DNA of 64,000 nucleotides, from NCBI RefSeq assembly GCF_026283925.1, contig NZ_JAPDPF010000002.1:248001-312000 (forward strand), in the 5' to 3' direction. Position 1 is the stretch's first letter. Each line of letters opens with the position of its first letter. The DNA is from Dyella halodurans. Its GTDB lineage: Bacteria > Pseudomonadota > Gammaproteobacteria > Xanthomonadales > Rhodanobacteraceae. Made by a program: the position numbers and the translations under genes. Below the pieces are notes generated by a model that saw nothing but the letters and a program-made list of their open reading frames with translations, ran no database searches and had not been told where the DNA came from. Shown here one piece after another: positions 18,847-27,355 of the stretch.

Positions 18847-18865
18847 AATGCGAATTATTCTTATT
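18847..18865. promoter_or_regulatory. Fur-box-like site
   Basis: AATGCGAATTATTCTTATT is a 19-bp near-palindrome: the 9-base arms agree at 7 of 9 positions, and the core GAAT-T-ATTC is the classical gammaproteobacterial Fur core. It precedes the DUF3325-DUF3649-PepSY operon by about 50 bases, so iron repression is expected. Confidence 0.7.
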
Positions 18866-18932
18866 TCGATGGAGCGCCATGTCAACCTTGGCAGGACAAG
18901 TTTGACGGGAAATCACTGACAAGACGCGATGT

Positions 18933-18990
18933 ATCTCAGGTGGTGAGATGCGCATCGTGGTATCTTGATTATCGGCCCCATATTCAAGAT
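18933..18990. promoter_or_regulatory. Two inverted repeats upstream of the UmuD-imu operon
   Basis: ATCTCA-GGTGG-TGAGAT (18933-18949) is a perfect 6-bp repeat; ATCTTGA (18962-18968) and TCAAGAT (18984-18990) form a perfect 7-bp repeat with 15 bases between, with three more paired bases inside. The second ends five bases before the UmuD-like ATG. I see no classical CTG-N10-CAG LexA box, so these are candidates for the damage-responsive control of the operon. Confidence 0.35.
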
Positions 18991-18995
18991 GACCC

Positions 18996-19565
18996 ATGCC
19001 TCCTTCCGATCACGGTGGTAGTCGCCCAGGCGCCGGTCGTCCTGCCGGCGAGCCCAGTCAGCGTATCCGCGTGCCTGAAAGCCAGGTGCCATCGGTGCTG
19101 GCCTATCTGGAGGCCTATCGGGGTACCGCTTCACTGGAAGCGCCGCGGCCGATGTCGCTGACTCCCTCGACCGTGGGGCTTACTGCCTTTCTGAGTCGCG
19201 TGCCGGCGGGCGTGCCATCGGTGGCGGATGACGATGTCGACGAGGTGGTCGATCTCAACGAGCACCTGGTCCTGCCTGGGCACGAGCCGAGCACCTTCAT
19301 TATCCGGGTGTCGGGCTGGTCGATGATTGGTGCGGGCATTTTTGATCGCGACGAAGTGCTGGTGGATCGCGCGCTCGCGCCGCGCCAGGGTGACATCGTG
19401 GTGGCGGTGGTCAATGGCGAGCTGACCATCAAGCGGCTCGGCAAGGTCGATGGCCACATCGCCTTGTTGCCGGAGAACGCCCACTTCAAACCCATCGTGT
19501 TCCGGGAAGGCGAGACGCTGGAGATCTGGGGTGTCGTCACCCGTTGCCTGCGCACGTTGCGCTGA
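18996..19565 (+). CDS. umuD: UmuD-like autoproteolytic S24 peptidase
   Basis: 189 residues. The C-terminal part is a LexA/UmuD S24 domain: catalytic Ser109 in SGWSM and Lys146 in LTIKRL, 37 residues apart exactly as Ser60/Lys97 in E. coli UmuD. The cleavage site is PAG-VPS (Ala71-Gly72), aligned with CG-FPS of UmuD. There is no HTH, so it is not LexA2; the N-terminal arm is 71 residues rather than 24 and begins with a basic GGSRPGAGRPAG segment. It heads the imuA-imuB-dnaE2 operon, with imuA four bases after its stop. The Shine-Dalgarno is weak. Confidence 0.88.
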   Translation: MPPSDHGGSRPGAGRPAGEPSQRIRVPESQVPSVLAYLEAYRGTASLEAPRPMSLTPSTVGLTAFLSRVPAGVPSVADDDVDEVVDLNEHLVLPGHEPSTFIIRVSGWSMIGAGIFDRDEVLVDRALAPRQGDIVVAVVNGELTIKRLGKVDGHIALLPENAHFKPIVFREGETLEIWGVVTRCLRTLR

Positions 19566-19569
19566 CGTC

Positions 19570-20193
19570 ATGGGCCAGGTTGTTGCACTCTCGTCGCTGT
19601 TTGAAGCTCGTCAGGTTTGGAAAGGGCGGGCAGTGTCGCTGCCCGACAGCAGCCAGCCGACAGGTTGGCCCGCGCTCGATGAGGCGCTGCCGAGTGGCGG
19701 CTGGCCCGAGCATGCGATGACTGAAATCCTGCTGCCTGCCGATGGCGTGGGAGAGCTGCAATTGGTGTTGCCCACCCTGGCGCGACTCACGCGGGAGGCG
19801 CGCAGCGTCATGCTGATCACGCCGCCGTATCTGCCCTATGTGCCTGGCTGGGAAGCGCGTGGCGTGATGATGTCCCACGTGGATATCGTGCAGGCCGGGG
19901 AGCGCGACGTGCTGTGGGCCGCCGAGCAATGCCTGCGTTCGGGCAGTTGTGCGGCCGTGCTGGCGTGGCCGCTGCAGGCGGACGATCGCGCCTTGCGCCG
20001 CCTGCAGGTGGCCGCCGATACGGGCAAGGCGCTGGCGTTCGTGTTTCGCGATCGGCGTCATGCGGCGCAGGCGTCGCCGGCGGCGTTGCGGCTGGAGCTG
20101 GAAAGCGAGCCCTCGTTGCAGGTACGCATACGCAAATGCCGTGGCGGGCAACCGCCGGCTGGCATGTTGCCGCTTGCCGCCGGTTGGTCGTGA
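19570..20193 (+). CDS. imuA: Translesion synthesis accessory protein ImuA
   Basis: 207 residues, RecA/SulA-like. ImuA belongs to the damage-inducible mutasome with ImuB and DnaE2, where it may interact with RecA. Landmarks: TGWPALDEALPSGGWPEHAMTEIL (RecA-like N-terminal block), a degenerate Walker A, and AAEQCLRSGSCAAVLAWP. ATG 19570 follows the umuD stop by four bases; a frame from 19450 overlaps umuD and is not used. imuB follows 12 bases downstream. Confidence 0.92.
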   Translation: MGQVVALSSLFEARQVWKGRAVSLPDSSQPTGWPALDEALPSGGWPEHAMTEILLPADGVGELQLVLPTLARLTREARSVMLITPPYLPYVPGWEARGVMMSHVDIVQAGERDVLWAAEQCLRSGSCAAVLAWPLQADDRALRRLQVAADTGKALAFVFRDRRHAAQASPAALRLELESEPSLQVRIRKCRGGQPPAGMLPLAAGWS

Positions 20194-20205
20194 GGAGGGC
20201 GCGAC

Positions 20206-21615
20206 ATGCTGTGGGCTTGTGTGTTGCTGCCGCAGCTGGCGCTGGATGGTGTCCTCCGGCGACAGCCGCCCACGGAGGCGCCACTGGTGCTGGTCAGTGG
20301 CCCGGCGCAGGCGCGCGTCGTGCATGCGGCGAACCGCTCCGCGCGTGCCGCCGGCCTGTATCGCGGCCAGCGCCTCACCGCAGCGCAAGCCTTGCTGAGC
20401 CAGTTCGCGATGGTCGAGCACGACCCCGAGGACGAGGCGCGCTGGCACCGCCTGCTGGCGGCCTGGGCGTATCGCTATAGCGGCGAGGTCGGCTTGCTGG
20501 CGCATGCGCTGGTGCTGGAGGTGAGTCGCAGCCTGAATCTGTTCGGGCCGTGGCCACGCTTCGAATCACTGCTGCGTGACGACCTCAAGGAGCTGGGCTT
20601 TCGCCACCGCATCGCGCTCGCGCCCACGCCGCATGCCGCCTATGTGCTGACCGGTGTCCACGATGGCCTGGCGGTGATGACGCCCGACACGCTGCGGCGT
20701 GCACTGTTGCCCATTCCGATTGCGCGCGCCCGCCTGCCTGACGACGCAGCGCAGGCCTTGCCCTCGATGGGTATCCGCACCCTGGGGCAGTTGTTTGCGC
20801 TGCCGCGCGCCGGCTTGCAGCGACGCTTTGGCAGCGAGCTGGTGGCACAGCTCGATCGGCTTGCCGGCGACGAGCCTTCGCCGATGGAAAACTATCGCCC
20901 GCCCGATACGTTCGAGCAGCGCATGGAATGGACGCACGAGATCGAGCACGTCGAGGCCCTGGTATTTCCGCTACGCCGCCTGACCGGCGATCTGTCGGCC
21001 TACCTGGCCGGGCGCGATGGCGGCGTGCAGCGTTTCGAGCTTGAGCTGGAACACCGCAGCGGGCCGCCTACGCGGGTAACCGTGGGCATGCTGTCGGCCG
21101 GGCGCGATGCAGCACTGTTGTTCGAATGCGCGCGCGGCCGCATGGAGCGGCTGGAGCTGTCGCAGCCGGTCGTTGCGATGCGCCTGCTGGCGCGCGACCT
21201 GCCGCCCTTCGTGCCGGCCGGCCGCGACCTGTTCGATACGCGCCCGACGAATGCCGTGCCACTGGAGCAGTTGCGCGAGCGCCTGCGCGCGCGTCTGGGC
21301 GAGGCGTCCATCCAGCATCTTCGCCGCACGCTGGATCCGCGACCCGAGTTGGCACAGACCACCACGGCAGGCGTCGGTGCCACGCATGCGATCTCGCTGC
21401 CACGTCCCACCTGGTTGCTTCATACGCCGCGACCACTGCGTGGGCCGGCGCCAACCATCCTGGCCGGCCCCGAGCGCATCGAAACCGGCTGGTGGGATGG
21501 TGGCGACCTGCGCCGCGACTACTACGTGGTGCGCACTGCGCAAGGCCAGTGCGCCTGGGTGTTCTGTGCGCCGGGCGAGCAGGGCGGGTGGATGCTGCAT
21601 GGGTGGTTTGCATGA
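20206..21615 (+). CDS. imuB: ImuB, catalytically inactive Y-family polymerase-like hub
   Basis: 469 residues. ImuB resembles Y-family polymerases but lacks their catalytic carboxylates and serves as the beta-clamp-binding hub of the mutasome. Here the first acidic site (DMDCF-type) is replaced by [10 protein letters not shown] and the second (DEAYLD-type) by [11 protein letters not shown], which confirms loss of catalysis. A helix-hairpin-helix region follows ([23 protein letters not shown]). GAGGAGGG precedes the ATG. The stop overlaps the dnaE2 start by four bases (ATGA). Confidence 0.94.
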   Translation: MLWACVLLPQLALDGVLRRQPPTEAPLVLVSGPAQARVVHAANRSARAAGLYRGQRLTAAQALLSQFAMVEHDPEDEARWHRLLAAWAYRYSGEVGLLAHALVLEVSRSLNLFGPWPRFESLLRDDLKELGFRHRIALAPTPHAAYVLTGVHDGLAVMTPDTLRRALLPIPIARARLPDDAAQALPSMGIRTLGQLFALPRAGLQRRFGSELVAQLDRLAGDEPSPMENYRPPDTFEQRMEWTHEIEHVEALVFPLRRLTGDLSAYLAGRDGGVQRFELELEHRSGPPTRVTVGMLSAGRDAALLFECARGRMERLELSQPVVAMRLLARDLPPFVPAGRDLFDTRPTNAVPLEQLRERLRARLGEASIQHLRRTLDPRPELAQTTTAGVGATHAISLPRPTWLLHTPRPLRGPAPTILAGPERIETGWWDGGDLRRDYYVVRTAQGQCAWVFCAPGEQGGWMLHGWFA

Positions 21616-24600
21616 ACGCGTATGCCGAGCTGCATTGCCTGTCGAACTTTTCGTTTCAGCGCGGCGCATCGAGTGCGCGCGAATTGTTCGAGCGGGCGAG
21701 GGAGTGCGGTTATCGCGCGCTGGCCGTCACCGACGAGTGTTCGCTTGCCGGCATCGTGCGCGCCTTCGAGGCGTCGCGCGATACCGGCGTGGCGCTGATC
21801 GTCGGCGCCGAGTTCCAGCTGGACGATGGCCCCAAGCTGGTCCTGCTGTGCGAGGACCTTGCCGGCTATACCGCGCTGTGCGCGCTGATCACGCGGGGCC
21901 GGCGCGCGGCGGAGAAGGGCAGCTATCGCGTGACGCGACAGGATCTGGCCGATGGATTGCCCGGCACCTTGGCGCTATGGATCCCGGCCAGCCAACCCGA
22001 TCGCGAACATGGCGCCTGGCTGCGCTCGTTGTTTCATGATCGCTTGTGGCTGGCAGTTGAGCTGCATCGCGGTCCGGATGATGCGCGTCGCCTGGTGCAG
22101 CTGGAGGCGTTGGCCGATTCGCTGGGTGTGCCTGCGGTGGCCACCAGCGATGTGCATATGCATGTGCGCCGCCGGCGCGCCTTGCAGGATGTGATGACCG
22201 CGCTGCGCCATCACCGCACCGTGGCCGAAGCGGGCGACCTGCTGTTTCCCAATGGCGAGCGCCATCTGCGTACGCGCGAGGCGTTGGCGGCGATCTATCC
22301 GTCACGCCTGCTGGAAGAAAGCGTGCACATCGCCGAGCGCTGCCGTTTTGCCCTGACCGACCTGAAGTATCGCTACCCGGCCGAGCTGGTGCCCGAAGGC
22401 TATACGGCGACCGCGTGGCTGCGGCACCTGACTGAAGAAGGTGTGCGCTGGCGCTGGCCGCAGGGTGTTCCGGCCAAGGTGCGCGAGCAGATCGAGCATG
22501 AGCTGGCCCTGGTCGAGCAACTCAAGTACGAATCGTATTTCCTCACCGTGCAGGACATCGTCAGCCACGCCCGCAGCGAGGGCATTCTCTGCCAGGGACG
22601 CGGCTCGGCGGCCAACTCCGCGGTCTGCTATGCCCTGGGTGTCACGGCGGTGGACCCGGAGCACACCACGCTGCTGGTCGAACGTTTCATTTCCGCCGAG
22701 CGCGACGAGCCGCCGGATATCGATATCGACTTCGAGCACGAGCGGCGCGAGGAGGTCATCCAGTACATCTACCGCAAGTACGGTCGCGAACGTGCGGCGC
22801 TGGCGGCCACCGTGATCTGCTATCGCGGCCGCAGCGCGGTACGCGACGTGGCCCGCGCGCTGGGCCTGCCCATGGACCAGATCGACCTGCTGTCGCGTGT
22901 GTTTGCCTGGCAGGATGGCGATGATCCGCTGGATGGTCGGCTGCGTGAGCGTGGCTTCGATCCGGATAGCCCGGTATTGCGGCGCGTACTGGCGCTTACC
23001 GCCGAGTTGCGGGATTTTCCCCGCCACCTGTCCCAGCACGTCGGCGGCTTCGTGATTTCCGACCAGCCGCTATCGCACCTGGTACCGGTGGAAAACGCGT
23101 CCATGCCGGACCGCACCATCATCCAGTGGGACAAGGATGATCTGGATACGATGCGCCTGCTGAAGGTCGATTGCCTGGCGCTGGGCATGCTGACCTGCAT
23201 CCGCAAATGCATGGATCTGTTGCAGGCGCATCACGGCGTCGAGGTGACGCTGGCCACCATGCCGAAGGAAGACCCCAGGACCTACGAGATGATCCGGGCC
23301 GCCGACACCATTGGCGTGTTCCAGATCGAATCGCGCGCGCAGATGGCGATGCTGCCGCGACACCGGCCGGAGAATTTCTACGACCTGGTGATCCAGGTGG
23401 CGATCGTGCGGCCGGGTCCCATCCAGGGCGACATGGTGCATCCGTACCTGCGCCGCAAGCGCGGCGAGGAGCCGGTGACTTATCCGTCGGAGGCTTTGCG
23501 CAGCGTCTTCGAGCGTACGCTCGGCGTGCCGCTGTTCCAGGAACAGGTGATGAAGCTGGCGATCGTCGCCGCCGGATATTCGCCGGGCGAGGCTGATGCA
23601 CTGCGTCGTTCGATGGCGGCGTGGCGGCGCAATGGCGATATGGAAATCCATCGCGTGAAGCTCATGAAGGGCATGCTCGAGAGTGGTTTCACGCAGGAGT
23701 TCGCAGCACGCCTGTTCGAACAGATCAAAGGCTTCGGTTCGTATGGGTTTCCCGAAAGCCACGCAGCGAGTTTCGCGCTGCTGGTTTATGCCAGCAGCTG
23801 GCTGAAATGCCATTATCGGGCGGAGTTCTTGTGCGCCTTGCTCAACTCGCAGCCGATGGGTTTTTATTCGGCCAGCCAGCTGGTGCAGGATGCGCAGCGC
23901 CATGGCGTCAACGTGCGTCCCGTCGATGTGCGCTACAGCGTATGGGACAACATGCTGGAGAACGACGCCGCCTCCATCGGTGGTTTTGCGATACGACTTG
24001 GCTTTCGCCAGATTCGCGGATGCCGCCAGGACATGGCGGAGCGGCTTGGCGCGGAACGCGCGCGGCGACCTTTTGATGACGTGGCTGACCTGTGCACACG
24101 CACGGGCATGAATCGACAGCAGCAGGAGGCGTTGGCCGAAGCCGATGCCCTGCGCGGCCTGGCGGGTCATCGCCATCGCGCACGCTGGGCCATCGCCGGC
24201 ATCGAGGCGCAGCTCCCCTTGTTCGGTCACGCCAGCCCGGAAGAACCCGCGGTTGCACTGCCGCCACCGTCGCAGGCTGAAAATACCCTGGCCGACTATG
24301 CGCGCGTGGGCCTGACGCTGGGGCCACACCCCTTGCAGCAGCTGCGCAAGCGGCTGCGTGCCTTGCATTGCATGGATGGGCGCGCGCTAAGCCATCAGCC
24401 GCATGCCAGCCAGGTGCGCGCGGCTGGCCTGGTGACGCAACGCCAGCGTCCGCAGACGGCCAGCGGCGTCACCTTCATCACCATGGAAGACGAGTTCGGC
24501 CCGATCAATGTGGTGGTCTGGAGTCAGGTGGCCGAGCGGCAGCGGCGCATCTATCTGGAGGCGAACCTGCTTGGCGTCGAAGGACGCTGGGAGCATGTGG

Positions 24601-24689
24601 ATGGGGTCAGTCACCTCATCGCGCACCGGTTGATCGATTTCAGCCATTTGCTTGGCTCACTGGATAGCCGGTCGAGGGATTTCCATTGA
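21612..24689 (+). CDS. dnaE2: Error-prone DNA polymerase III alpha subunit DnaE2 (ImuC)
   Basis: 1025 residues, C-family polymerase that extends past lesions and causes damage-induced mutation. The N-terminal PHP domain starts [15 protein letters not shown] (the second His of the active HxH is Leu, as usual in DnaE2). The catalytic palm carries [12 protein letters not shown] with the acidic residues, and [15 protein letters not shown] precedes it; the C-terminal OB fold is near residue 910. It is shorter than replicative DnaE (about 1160). ATG 21612 overlaps the imuB stop; the longer open frame from 21126 is an artefact inside imuB. Confidence 0.96.
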   Translation: MNAYAELHCLSNFSFQRGASSARELFERARECGYRALAVTDECSLAGIVRAFEASRDTGVALIVGAEFQLDDGPKLVLLCEDLAGYTALCALITRGRRAAEKGSYRVTRQDLADGLPGTLALWIPASQPDREHGAWLRSLFHDRLWLAVELHRGPDDARRLVQLEALADSLGVPAVATSDVHMHVRRRRALQDVMTALRHHRTVAEAGDLLFPNGERHLRTREALAAIYPSRLLEESVHIAERCRFALTDLKYRYPAELVPEGYTATAWLRHLTEEGVRWRWPQGVPAKVREQIEHELALVEQLKYESYFLTVQDIVSHARSEGILCQGRGSAANSAVCYALGVTAVDPEHTTLLVERFISAERDEPPDIDIDFEHERREEVIQYIYRKYGRERAALAATVICYRGRSAVRDVARALGLPMDQIDLLSRVFAWQDGDDPLDGRLRERGFDPDSPVLRRVLALTAELRDFPRHLSQHVGGFVISDQPLSHLVPVENASMPDRTIIQWDKDDLDTMRLLKVDCLALGMLTCIRKCMDLLQAHHGVEVTLATMPKEDPRTYEMIRAADTIGVFQIESRAQMAMLPRHRPENFYDLVIQVAIVRPGPIQGDMVHPYLRRKRGEEPVTYPSEALRSVFERTLGVPLFQEQVMKLAIVAAGYSPGEADALRRSMAAWRRNGDMEIHRVKLMKGMLESGFTQEFAARLFEQIKGFGSYGFPESHAASFALLVYASSWLKCHYRAEFLCALLNSQPMGFYSASQLVQDAQRHGVNVRPVDVRYSVWDNMLENDAASIGGFAIRLGFRQIRGCRQDMAERLGAERARRPFDDVADLCTRTGMNRQQQEALAEADALRGLAGHRHRARWAIAGIEAQLPLFGHASPEEPAVALPPPSQAENTLADYARVGLTLGPHPLQQLRKRLRALHCMDGRALSHQPHASQVRAAGLVTQRQRPQTASGVTFITMEDEFGPINVVVWSQVAERQRRIYLEANLLGVEGRWEHVDGVSHLIAHRLIDFSHLLGSLDSRSRDFH

Positions 24690-24699
24690 GGCAGGCGGC

Positions 24700-24725
24700 C
24701 CCTCCCTTGCCGGCGCAGGGGAGGG
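24700..24725. terminator. Possible terminator hairpin after dnaE2
   Basis: CCCTCCC (24700-24706) pairs with GGGAGGG (24719-24725) around a 12-base loop. It lies between the convergent ends of dnaE2 and a GNAT gene. There is no run of T, so the call is weak. Confidence 0.35.
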
Positions 24726-24757
24726 TTGCGATGTCGTGGGTAGCGTCGGCGTGCGCG

Positions 24758-25339
24758 TTATAAGTTGAGCGTGTGAATGGCCTGGGACGGATCGGCGGGA
24801 TCCAGTCGGCGCTCAAAGCCAAGGTGCCTGGCAAGACCGCTCATGGCCTGGTTCGACGCCGAGTCCATCGAGACCATGCGCTTGAACCCGTTCCGGCGCG
24901 CCTCGTCGATCAGGTGGCGCATCAGCAAGGTGCCGAGTCCGCGATTAAGCCAGTCATCGGCCACAGTCACGGCGCTCTCGCACGTGTGCTCTTCCGCGGT
25001 GGCGCAATAGCGGCTCACGCCGATCTCCCGCAGCTTGCCTTTGTCGTGGATCAGCGCGATGAAGGCCGTGCGTTTCTGGTAGTCGAGATTCATCAGTTGA
25101 TCGATCAGTGCTTCGCTGGGCTGCTTGAAATTGCAGTGAAAACGGAGGCGCCGCGACTTGGGCGAGAGATCGCGGATGAAGTCCGTTTCCAGGTCGCGAT
25201 CACCGGCCTGCAAGGGGCGGATCAGGATGGGCGTGCCATCGCTCAGATGATCGATCCAGTGCTTGTCTCCGAGGGCCTCGGCTACATAGGTAAAGCCCGC
25301 GTGGAGCGAGGGCTCGAGGGAACGAATGGAAATGGACAT
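24758..25339 (-). CDS. GNAT-family N-acetyltransferase
   Basis: 193 residues. The acetyl-CoA-binding motif A is VADDWLNRGLGTLLMRHL (the R/Q-x-x-G-x-G/A loop as RGLGTLL), with the substrate strand AVTVADD before it and LGFERRLDP at the end. The N-terminal half contains LIRPLQAGDRDLETDFIRDLS, seen in the acetyltransferase domain of Pat/YfiQ-like protein acetyltransferases, so protein substrates are conceivable. GGGAGG lies before the ATG. An FNR/Anr-like box is about 115 bases upstream and UspA genes are adjacent. A second protein of this type is encoded at 45270-45821. Confidence 0.85.
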   Translation of the reverse strand: MSISIRSLEPSLHAGFTYVAEALGDKHWIDHLSDGTPILIRPLQAGDRDLETDFIRDLSPKSRRLRFHCNFKQPSEALIDQLMNLDYQKRTAFIALIHDKGKLREIGVSRYCATAEEHTCESAVTVADDWLNRGLGTLLMRHLIDEARRNGFKRMVSMDSASNQAMSGLARHLGFERRLDPADPSQAIHTLNL

Positions 25340-25449
25340 GGCAACCTCCCGACAAGTGAGGGATCGCCAGGATGGATTCGTTTCCCGGCGATGGGGAATC
25401 GACGACTAGGTTCCCTTAAGACTTCTACGCCTCGGTGGTCGGGCCTGAC

Positions 25450-25463
25450 CTGATGCAGGTCAA
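25450..25463 (-). promoter_or_regulatory. FNR/Anr-like box upstream of the GNAT gene
   Basis: On the minus strand the sequence reads TTGACCTGCATCAG, 8 of 10 matches to TTGAT-N4-ATCAA. It is about 117 bases from the GNAT start codon. FNR/Anr/Dnr-type regulators bind such sites under low oxygen. Confidence 0.5.
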
Positions 25464-25518
25464 TTCAGCTTGGCCATGCAAGGTGATGCCCAAATATTGC
25501 TCGCGGGAGACAGTTACA

Positions 25519-25956
25519 TCAGTGATACACCAAGACTGGCGCGTCGCTGCTCAGCAGCACCTTCTGGGTTTCACTGCCAAGGAGCAGACGGGTCATGCCG
25601 CGCCAGCCATGCGACGCCATGACCACCAAGTCGCACTGCTTGTCCTTCGCGGTCTGCACAATCGTCTCGGCAGGTAGGCCGCCAAACGCCACCTGGCCGT
25701 CGAACGGCACGCCTGCGGCCTCGGCGAGGGCCCGGACATCGGCCAGGTAGCGCTCGGCATGCGTCCTGGCCTCCTCGGTATAGGCGTATTCCGTGGCCGC
25801 GAGCAGGGCGCCCATATAGGCGATGCTCTGGAACGGCGCAATCACATGCAAGGCATGGACGCGCGCCTGGCAGATCTTCGCCAGCTCGATGCCGGCTTTG
25901 GCGGCGCGCAGCGAGAGTTCCGAGCCGTCGATGGGCAGGAGAATGTGCTGATACAT
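25519..25956 (-). CDS. Universal stress protein, UspA family
   Basis: 145 residues, single Usp domain: MYQHILLPIDGSELS at the N-terminus (ATP-binding Asp in LLPIDGS), VVMASHGWRG and LLLGSETQKVL forming the C-terminal nucleotide-binding loop (first Gly of the usual G-2x-G-9x-G(S/T) is Ala). GAGGA precedes the ATG. It is divergent from a second Usp gene with an FNR/Anr-like box between, and upstream of the GNAT gene on the same strand. Confidence 0.93.
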   Translation of the reverse strand: MYQHILLPIDGSELSLRAAKAGIELAKICQARVHALHVIAPFQSIAYMGALLAATEYAYTEEARTHAERYLADVRALAEAAGVPFDGQVAFGGLPAETIVQTAKDKQCDLVVMASHGWRGMTRLLLGSETQKVLLSSDAPVLVYH

Positions 25957-26093
25957 GGGCGTCCTCGTCGAGTGCGTGCAGGTGATGGGGCAGGGAAGGG
26001 CAAGCAGCGCGTAGGGCCGCGCCGCGGCGCCTAGCGTCGTGCAACCGCCGTCGAGCGCCCGTCATGAGCTTAGGCTGGCCTGTCGGCGCATTC

Positions 26094-26107
26094 TTGATCC
26101 AGGTCAG
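26094..26107 (+). promoter_or_regulatory. FNR/Anr-like box between divergent usp genes
   Basis: TTGATCCAGGTCAG matches TTGAT-N4-ATCAA at 8 of 10 positions, with a perfect left half. It lies 137 bases from one UspA start and 172 from the other in the 323-base intergenic region 25957-26279, which otherwise holds no gene. It could serve both promoters. Confidence 0.5.
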
Positions 26108-26279
26108 GTCCGCAGGTGGCAGAGCGCCAGGGAGCCACCGAGCTCGGGGCAGCTGGGCTCTTCACGCGGCGTGACCGGAATCAATGCAATAGATCGCCAG
26201 CCGGTCGAACGGCAGGCAGCGCGCGCCGCGCCTTCATCGGCCTACACTAATAGCGGCTCCGCCAAAGGGAGGTTCTGAC

Positions 26280-26714
26280 ATGTTTCAGCACATTCTTCTT
26301 CCCGTCGATGGCTCCGCACATGCGCTTAATGCCGTGGATATCGGCATCGAACTGGCGGGAAAACTAGGGGCCAGAGTGCATACGGTACACGTGCTTCCGC
26401 CGCTACCCGCTGTTTCATACGTCGCCGAACTGATCCAGTCGCGGAGTTCTTACACCGAGCTCGCCAAGGCGCGCGCCGAAACCTATCTGAGCGAAGTTTG
26501 CAGGCGCGCAAGCGCCGCCGGCGTGCCGTGCGAGACCGAGTATGTCTTCGATCTGCGACCTTATGTGGCCATCGTGGCGACGGCGGCGAAACATCACTGC
26601 GACCTGATCGTGATGTCGTCACGCGGCGCGCAGGGACTGGAGCGCGTGCTGCTGGGCAGCGTCACGCACAAGGTCATGCTGTGCTGCGACCTGCCTGTAC
26701 TGGTCTGTCACTGA
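26280..26714 (+). CDS. Universal stress protein, UspA family
   Basis: 144 residues, single Usp domain related to the divergent neighbour: MFQHILLPVDGSAHALNAV at the N-terminus and VMSSRGAQGLERVLLGSVTHKVM near the C-terminus, including the GS phosphate-binding end. GGGAGG precedes the ATG. Two differing Usp genes facing apart around a shared FNR-like site suggest coordinate induction under low oxygen or growth arrest. Confidence 0.93.
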   Translation: MFQHILLPVDGSAHALNAVDIGIELAGKLGARVHTVHVLPPLPAVSYVAELIQSRSSYTELAKARAETYLSEVCRRASAAGVPCETEYVFDLRPYVAIVATAAKHHCDLIVMSSRGAQGLERVLLGSVTHKVMLCCDLPVLVCH

Positions 26715-26720
26715 TATCGA

Positions 26721-26948
26721 TCAGATCTGATCGTCGGGCGGCACCAGGTGATGCTTCACCTGGATGGCATCAAGACGGTCGCAGATCCAGCCTTGGTCGC
26801 CGGGGCCGGCATGGGCCTGGACTGCGTCCGCCAGATTCTTGAAGGTGGACCAGAAATCGTTGGCATTCACCTTGCTTTGCACCAGTCCGGGGATGAATTC
26901 ATCCAGTGCATCGAGCATTTGATTGAGTTCGGCATGGGTCTTGGCCAT
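26721..26948 (-). CDS. Conserved small hypothetical protein
   Basis: 75 residues from ATG 26948 (MAKTHAELNQMLDALDEFIP), all-helical by appearance with no membrane segment or known motif; it ends DRLDAIQVKHHLVPPDDQI. The sequence is compositionally like a real protein (balanced acidic and basic residues) and its stop is six bases from that of the convergent UspA gene. A longer frame from 26981 adds 11 residues. Function unknown. Confidence 0.6.
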   Translation of the reverse strand: MAKTHAELNQMLDALDEFIPGLVQSKVNANDFWSTFKNLADAVQAHAGPGDQGWICDRLDAIQVKHHLVPPDDQI

Positions 26949-27071
26949 GTCGGCAAGCCTACACCGGGCCACCATCAACACGGCGCGAAATCTTTATCCA
27001 AAGGGTCACATTGGTTTAACGGCGATCGCGGCAGCTTGAATACCCCTCATGGGCGACGAGGTGATGCGATC

Positions 27072-27302
27072 ATGGAATCGGAACGCGAAAACGACCTGCT
27101 TTCCCGTGCATGCGATGAGTTGCTTGAACAGAACTCGCTGCTGCAACAGGAGGTGGAACTGCTTCGTGCGCAGTTGAGGCGGCATCCCTCGGGCGAGATG
27201 CAGATTCGGGAAGCCCAACGCCAGATGGAAGAACTGGTGGAGACCACCCGGGGACATACGCCATGTCCGTCCATGACCCACTACGAGGCATCCTTGATCT
27301 GA
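27072..27302 (+). CDS. Small coiled-coil hypothetical protein
   Basis: 76 residues from ATG 27072, preceded by GAGGTG. MESERENDLLSRACDELLEQ continues as a heptad-rich helix (Leu at regular spacing through NSLLQQEVELLRAQLRR) and a second helix REAQRQMEELVETT, so a leucine-zipper-like dimer is expected. No known domain. Convergent with the quinone oxidoreductase gene. The frame is open further upstream (to 26748) but that part overlaps the previous gene on the opposite strand. Confidence 0.5.
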   Translation: MESERENDLLSRACDELLEQNSLLQQEVELLRAQLRRHPSGEMQIREAQRQMEELVETTRGHTPCPSMTHYEASLI

Positions 27303-27355
27303 CCAGGGGTGGCAAGCAGGGGGAGCGCAAATCTGGCGGGCACCTGTCGCGGCAC

